DNA from: Protula sp. h YS-2021
Lineage: Eukaryota; Annelida; Polychaeta; Sabellida; Serpulidae
Direction of reading: 5' to 3'
Assembly (NCBI GenBank): GCA_949752745.1
Contig: OX457029.1
Coordinates: forward strand, 44,440,500-44,504,499
DNA length: 64,000 nucleotides
Shown: piece after piece, positions 59,149-64,000 of the stretch
Layout of the letters: every line of letters starts with the position of its first letter
Numbering within the stretch: position 1 is the stretch's first letter
Notes under the pieces: generated by a model
The model's input: the letters and a program-made list of their open reading frames with translations, nothing else
Databases searched by the model: none
What the model was told of the DNA's origin: nothing
Translations under genes and position numbers: made by a program

Positions 59149-62100
59149 AATAATGACCCTTGTCCTGAAGAGGCAATGATAACATTACCTCTGTTCATAA
59201 TAACGTAAAGTATGATCTGAAAAAAAAAAAAAAACGACACTTACTTGAAACAAATTATCTATTGTAAAAATAACTTATGAGGGAGTGGAAAATAACTTAA
59301 TTTAAAACTAAATAAAACCAAATAAAATTCGCTCCACCACCGAAAAAAGACCACGATAAATCGTAGTGAAATACAGTGTCAAAATACACTAAATCAAATT
59401 ATTACCACCTATCTCCCCCCACCACTAAAACAAAATGATAAATCGAGCAAAAAATCACGAATGCGAGATGTCGACTTTTTCATTTGGATGCGCGATGTCT
59501 AAATGCGAGTTGTTGGGTGCCAGATGTCCCGCTGCGAGATGTCGCGGATTCTTTCAATTGCTATATTTTTATTTTGGCTAAGCCTCGGCTTTTTGTTCTA
59601 ATATTCTTTACTGCAATGAAGTTTACTTGCACTGTAAACATGGCGTCATTTTCGAAGGGATGCGAGATTACAAGGTGTTAATTTTTTGAAACCAATGCGT
59701 CTTGATTAATATTGCATATATTTATGGAATTTTGTTATATGGGACGAACTGGTTCTAATGGTTGGTTTGGGGAATGTGTTATATTTTCAAAATGTTAGCT
59801 GCATTAGAGACGGAAAGTACCACAGTAGAAACCTAGGCATTCCAGTGAACGATTATGGCCAAAGGGAATGTGCCCCAGAAGTAACAAGCTTCAAAGGGAC
59901 TCTATTTCTTGTATGTTTATATAATCCACGATAAACATGACGACAATTCGCGTAGTAGCAATATACATAGAGACAAATAACCTGTGTATTCTCACGTTTA
60001 TCACAATCGACGAATTTACGACTGCTTTTTTATTATTTGATTTGTATTGAAGTTAACGGCATTCTGGCACAATTGAAAATTTGATATTCTAATGTGTTAA
60101 TTTTTTTAATACTAATCATTTTCTTTTCCTCCAAAGTCTTCTGCAGAGACCATATTCAGAAGAACTAGAAGACTGACCCTTTACGTTTGTTTGGGGTGGC
60201 AGCCATTTTGGTGATGTGTGAAATTATGCCACATAAGCTAATTTAGATATTGGTCTTTTGTTTGTACGTCACATGGGAGATAACAAGGCATATAAATAAA
60301 AGCTCGTATGGCTGAGCTACTGTGTGTGGCCAATAGCTGTTGTTAGTGCGATACATACTATTGTAACACAGGAGCACACAGTGATGATTATTCGATTTGT
60401 AAACAAAAAACTGCCCTCTGACTGGCTGCTTTCTGACAGGTGTTTGACTGTAATTTAAAAAACTATTACGCAGTCCGGTGCCCCGGTAAATGTTTTGACA
60501 ACAAATCGAAAGTGATAGGATGGAACATTGGTAGTTTTCGAAAAGTTGCGTTATTGATAAATATATCCTTTAACAGTCGCACTAACTGGAATATACGTAG
60601 TTTTGCTAAATATTCCGTGTTTTAGGATGTTTACGCATTGCAAAGAATTGCAAGACTATTTTTCAATATTATTTTTTAAATTTCGCACAAAGCAACATAT
60701 AAAGTCTATGAAGCTAAATGAACTTTTTGGCCTAAATAGCTTCCTGGTCTACACGCTAGATCGCAGCTGCAGGAATTAATATCGTTAAGGGTACAAATAC
60801 TGGGAATTTGTGGGATAAAGTGTAAGGAAAATGGTTAAGATTTCTAGTAACTGCGATCTTCTTTTTCACTACATTTTATAGGGGGTTTCACCTCGCTATT
60901 GTGTTTTGTTTGATGGGAGAATATAATTTTTTTCGTTGGCAGTCTGTCATCTTTTTTGGATTGACCAAATCTGTTCAGCTATTGTTTTATATTTATGCAA
61001 ATCAGTACGTTTTTTAGATTACCAAACGTTAAGAACTTCAGCGTGATACCATACATCCCGCTTGCTTTATAATGCTATACCCTCAACCTTCTGTCAGTAT
61101 TTAATTTATTGTACTGATATAGTTCATACTTTAGGCCGTAAAAAGTTCTCTTATAGATATATAAGCAATTTAGAAAAAAGAAACAGACATTAAAATACAC
61201 AATTTTTTGCCTCATAATGCAATCGATTTTCGATTTAATGCAAATTTAATTCGATTATATTTATTAACAGTCCATATCTGTCTATTCTTCATTTAGCATG
61301 GGTTCGAAATTTCTGCACAGATTCATGACAAGTAATTGCCTGATAAAATATGATTTGCATTTGTCAGATCAATAACTATTGTTATCGCTATAGCAACACC
61401 CCCATAATAACAGGACCGGGATGCTATATGTAGGTATGAACTTTTATACGCCATATTAGTTAATTTATTAATGTACCAGAATATGGTAATGATGGTGTGG
61501 ATTTTATGCGTGATATTAATGAATTAATGCACCAGACCATGATATATGTTGGCATACCCACTACCGTTTATGTTAGTTTGGCGAAATAAATGTAAAATGA
61601 ATGACAGTTGCACTGCAAAACTATTCTTTGCAAGAATGCTTTTTACGTAACGACTGTTATTGAGAAGCATATTCCGATATGAGCAGTATTTGCAGATTGC
61701 TTGGAAATGAGGAACAATAACAGAACAATATGAGAAATTTCATAAATCAATAGAAAAAGCATATGATATCTGCGATGAGGATTGCACAAAAGATTGACAA
61801 ATTTCGAAAGTGTAAATAATTAAGTGTGACATTTTTTCTAGTGATATCCCAGCAAATAACAAACTGTACTTAACACTAGTAAAGCGTGTAATTTTTTCAG
61901 AGCTCTAGTTGAACGATCAATATATTGCTGTGGGACGCTCTAATCAGGTTCAACTTGACAAATTTGAAAATTTTCAATTTTTAATAAAAGCAAGGGTATA
62001 TCCATTATATTCGATAAAATATGTCTGCCAAATTAATCTCCGATGACATGATGGGAAAAGCAATTTGCCAAACCTGGAAAATGCCTAATTGGAATTAAGA

Positions 62101-64000
62101 GGTTGCATATGAATATCAATTGTTCATATCTTCAAAGAGTTAGCAACCTTAGTCGTGTTCCCATTGATAAACAAAATGTGCTATTTAGTACTCACACACA
62201 GCATATACTCAACACCTTTGATTTATTCCAGTGCTAATGCATACCAGGAAAATGATATGAGCTTCCTTCCGGAAGTAAGAAAATTTAATTAATGTGACAC
62301 TTAGAAACACTAAATTGACACTGTATTTTATTGTCAAAGTTTCGAAATATATCGCTGACATTGGATTGTTTGTCTGGAATATGGTATGGTGAAATTAATT
62401 CCCCACGAAATATATAAAACCAGAGAAATATTTTGAGCTCAAAACAATACCATAGTGACGTTTGCAACCACGAAATTATGTTTAATAAGTATTTGCCTTT
62501 GATTTTTTACTTTTCTTAGCACTGATCGTCGTGAATACTAAGCATGATTTCAAATGCCAATTTCAAATAGGGTGCAATGCAATATCAGATTAGCAACAGA
62601 AGACGTCCACTTTTCGATTTAATGATAAAAGACAGGTGGAAAACACTGAAAATGAAGCTGACAAAGCACTTCTCCGCCAGCTTTTAAATGCCTTCTGATG
62701 GAGGTATAATTTAAAACCCTTCTGGTCCCGAAATGAATCTTGTTGCTAATTAAAATAAGTTGTTCGTAAATATATGCACTGCATCGCGAATGTCCCTGAG
62801 ACCAAAATGTTCACATCTTACATAATCTGAATCAGAACTAACGTACATTTCCATAGAACGGAGCTTAGGTTTGCACTCGTCGGCCACAGTGCAACTGACT
62901 TGGCTTGTTTTTAGTTTATTTATTGTTCACAGTAAAACATTACAGCTAACGCAATCTAACATTGAAACCAATGCATTAATTTGTCCATTAGTCTCAATTT
63001 ATTTAGCGTAACGCTCAACCATGTAATTCTTGTCCCTGCGGGTTAAAATCTATATAAGTAATACTGAAGGTGTAGACTTTAAGTATTACAAAATCAATGC
63101 ATATTGTTTGCCCTCAATTGCACACCACAAAAAGCTTTCCATCCAGCTTAAATGTGGGACACTGCATGAAGCAAATAGATCTGTGACTGGGACCGATTAG
63201 CTGATGTTTTTCTCCACAGTTATCACTTTTACAGTTTCCTCAGTAACGACATTGTTAGCGATTTAGCGATGTTGCTTGGCTCATTCTTTGTTGCCTTGGT
63301 CGTATTATGTTCCTGGACACAGAGTGAATTATTCTGTAGCGGGTTACAATCACCTATCTATACTATGCAGGCACCTCTGTTATAGTTATTTTATAGCTGA
63401 CCCATGATTAATTATGGAATTACCAATTGTTATTTATTTCAGTCATTGTATCATCATTGCACCATTAATAAGAACTGTAGATCTTCAACGAATAATCAAC
63501 AGAAATAATTTTGCTTTAAAAATGTTCTACATGCTTTCGCTATATTGAAAGTAAAAAACTACGAATTTAACCACTATTTTAATAATCCCTGCAATGTTTT
63601 ATACCTTATGTCTTTCTCATATTCGATCCTTGTCCCTTTTCTCTTGTTTTCTTCACAAAACAGAAAAATTGATAAAAACTGAGTTAAGCAGAGAGACTTG
63701 TAGCCATAGGAGTTTTGTTTTCTTTATGAGACTCTATACTTTTTCTACGGACATCTTAACAATGAGGTAGCATTTATCTTTCTGGTGCATGCAAAGCGTT
63801 ATTCAATAGCAAGCAGCTGCAATCGCAATAAACACAAAATACGATGCATGGTTCTTATAATTTTTTATTTATATATTTTGAAAATATGTTGTCCATCGTC
63901 TCATGCTCTCTGCAAGACAAAATATAAGAAAATTTATCTCGTATATGCTTACATATTTAAAACACCCCCTACGGCTTGATTCCTTTTGCACACTAGAAAA
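59149..64000. other. gene-poor end of window
   Basis: Short GCGAGATGTC direct repeats at 59463-59547 and a weak ~65-bp duplication near 61435-61545 (AATGTACCAGA/AATGCACCAGA). No exon, RNA gene or transposon otherwise recognised. Confidence 0.5.

Overview
The window is animal nuclear DNA: small exons with GT..AG introns, long AT-rich introns, and many decayed transposons. Two conserved animal genes lie on the + strand. Repeat types (Tc1-like, pogo-like, LINE and tRNA-SINE elements, and satellite-like units with GTCC runs) and the form of the proteins suggest a marine invertebrate, perhaps a lophotrochozoan. That placement is inference; no taxonomic marker was seen.

Gene 1 (1-4748) is the 3' part of mitochondrial ribosomal protein L39 (mrpl39). 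Eight exons (1-61, 811-910, 1688-1749, 2066-2178, 2811-2958, 3308-3382, 4354-4401, 4680-4748) keep phase throughout and give 224 residues plus a stop. The 5' part lies before the window.

Gene 2 (24732-41535) is a rhotekin: a Rho-binding HR1 domain, an anillin-homology region, a PH domain and a C-terminal PDZ-ligand-like tail. Thirteen coding exons, including a 35-nt, a 50-nt and a 54-nt exon, keep phase and give 4959 nt (1652 residues). Its first coding exon is 3.5 kb and encodes 1177 acidic, low-complexity residues built largely from a 12-residue repeat; vertebrate rhotekins lack this. A TATA box lies 123 bp before this ATG. Two further exons (10500-10634 and 16613-17032) end in the right phase to splice to the HR1 exon, so they may be an alternative rhotekin N-terminus, or another gene.

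The most unusual feature is that two unrelated minisatellites inside rhotekin duplicate a 5' splice donor. A 31-bp array starts at the donor of the 35-nt exon. A 96/113-bp array starts inside the exon at 40594-40707, and each of its first three units carries the exon end plus its donor.

The rest is repeat-rich. A family of 160-185 bp tandem monomers recurs at several sites. There is an intact 1115-bp element with 9-bp target duplications and a large palindrome beside a TA microsatellite. A LINE relic is present. A Tc1 element with both inverted ends was split by a 594-bp element. A 1055-bp pogo-like element and a tRNA-derived SINE are also present. From about 43.8 kb to the end I see no convincing host gene.
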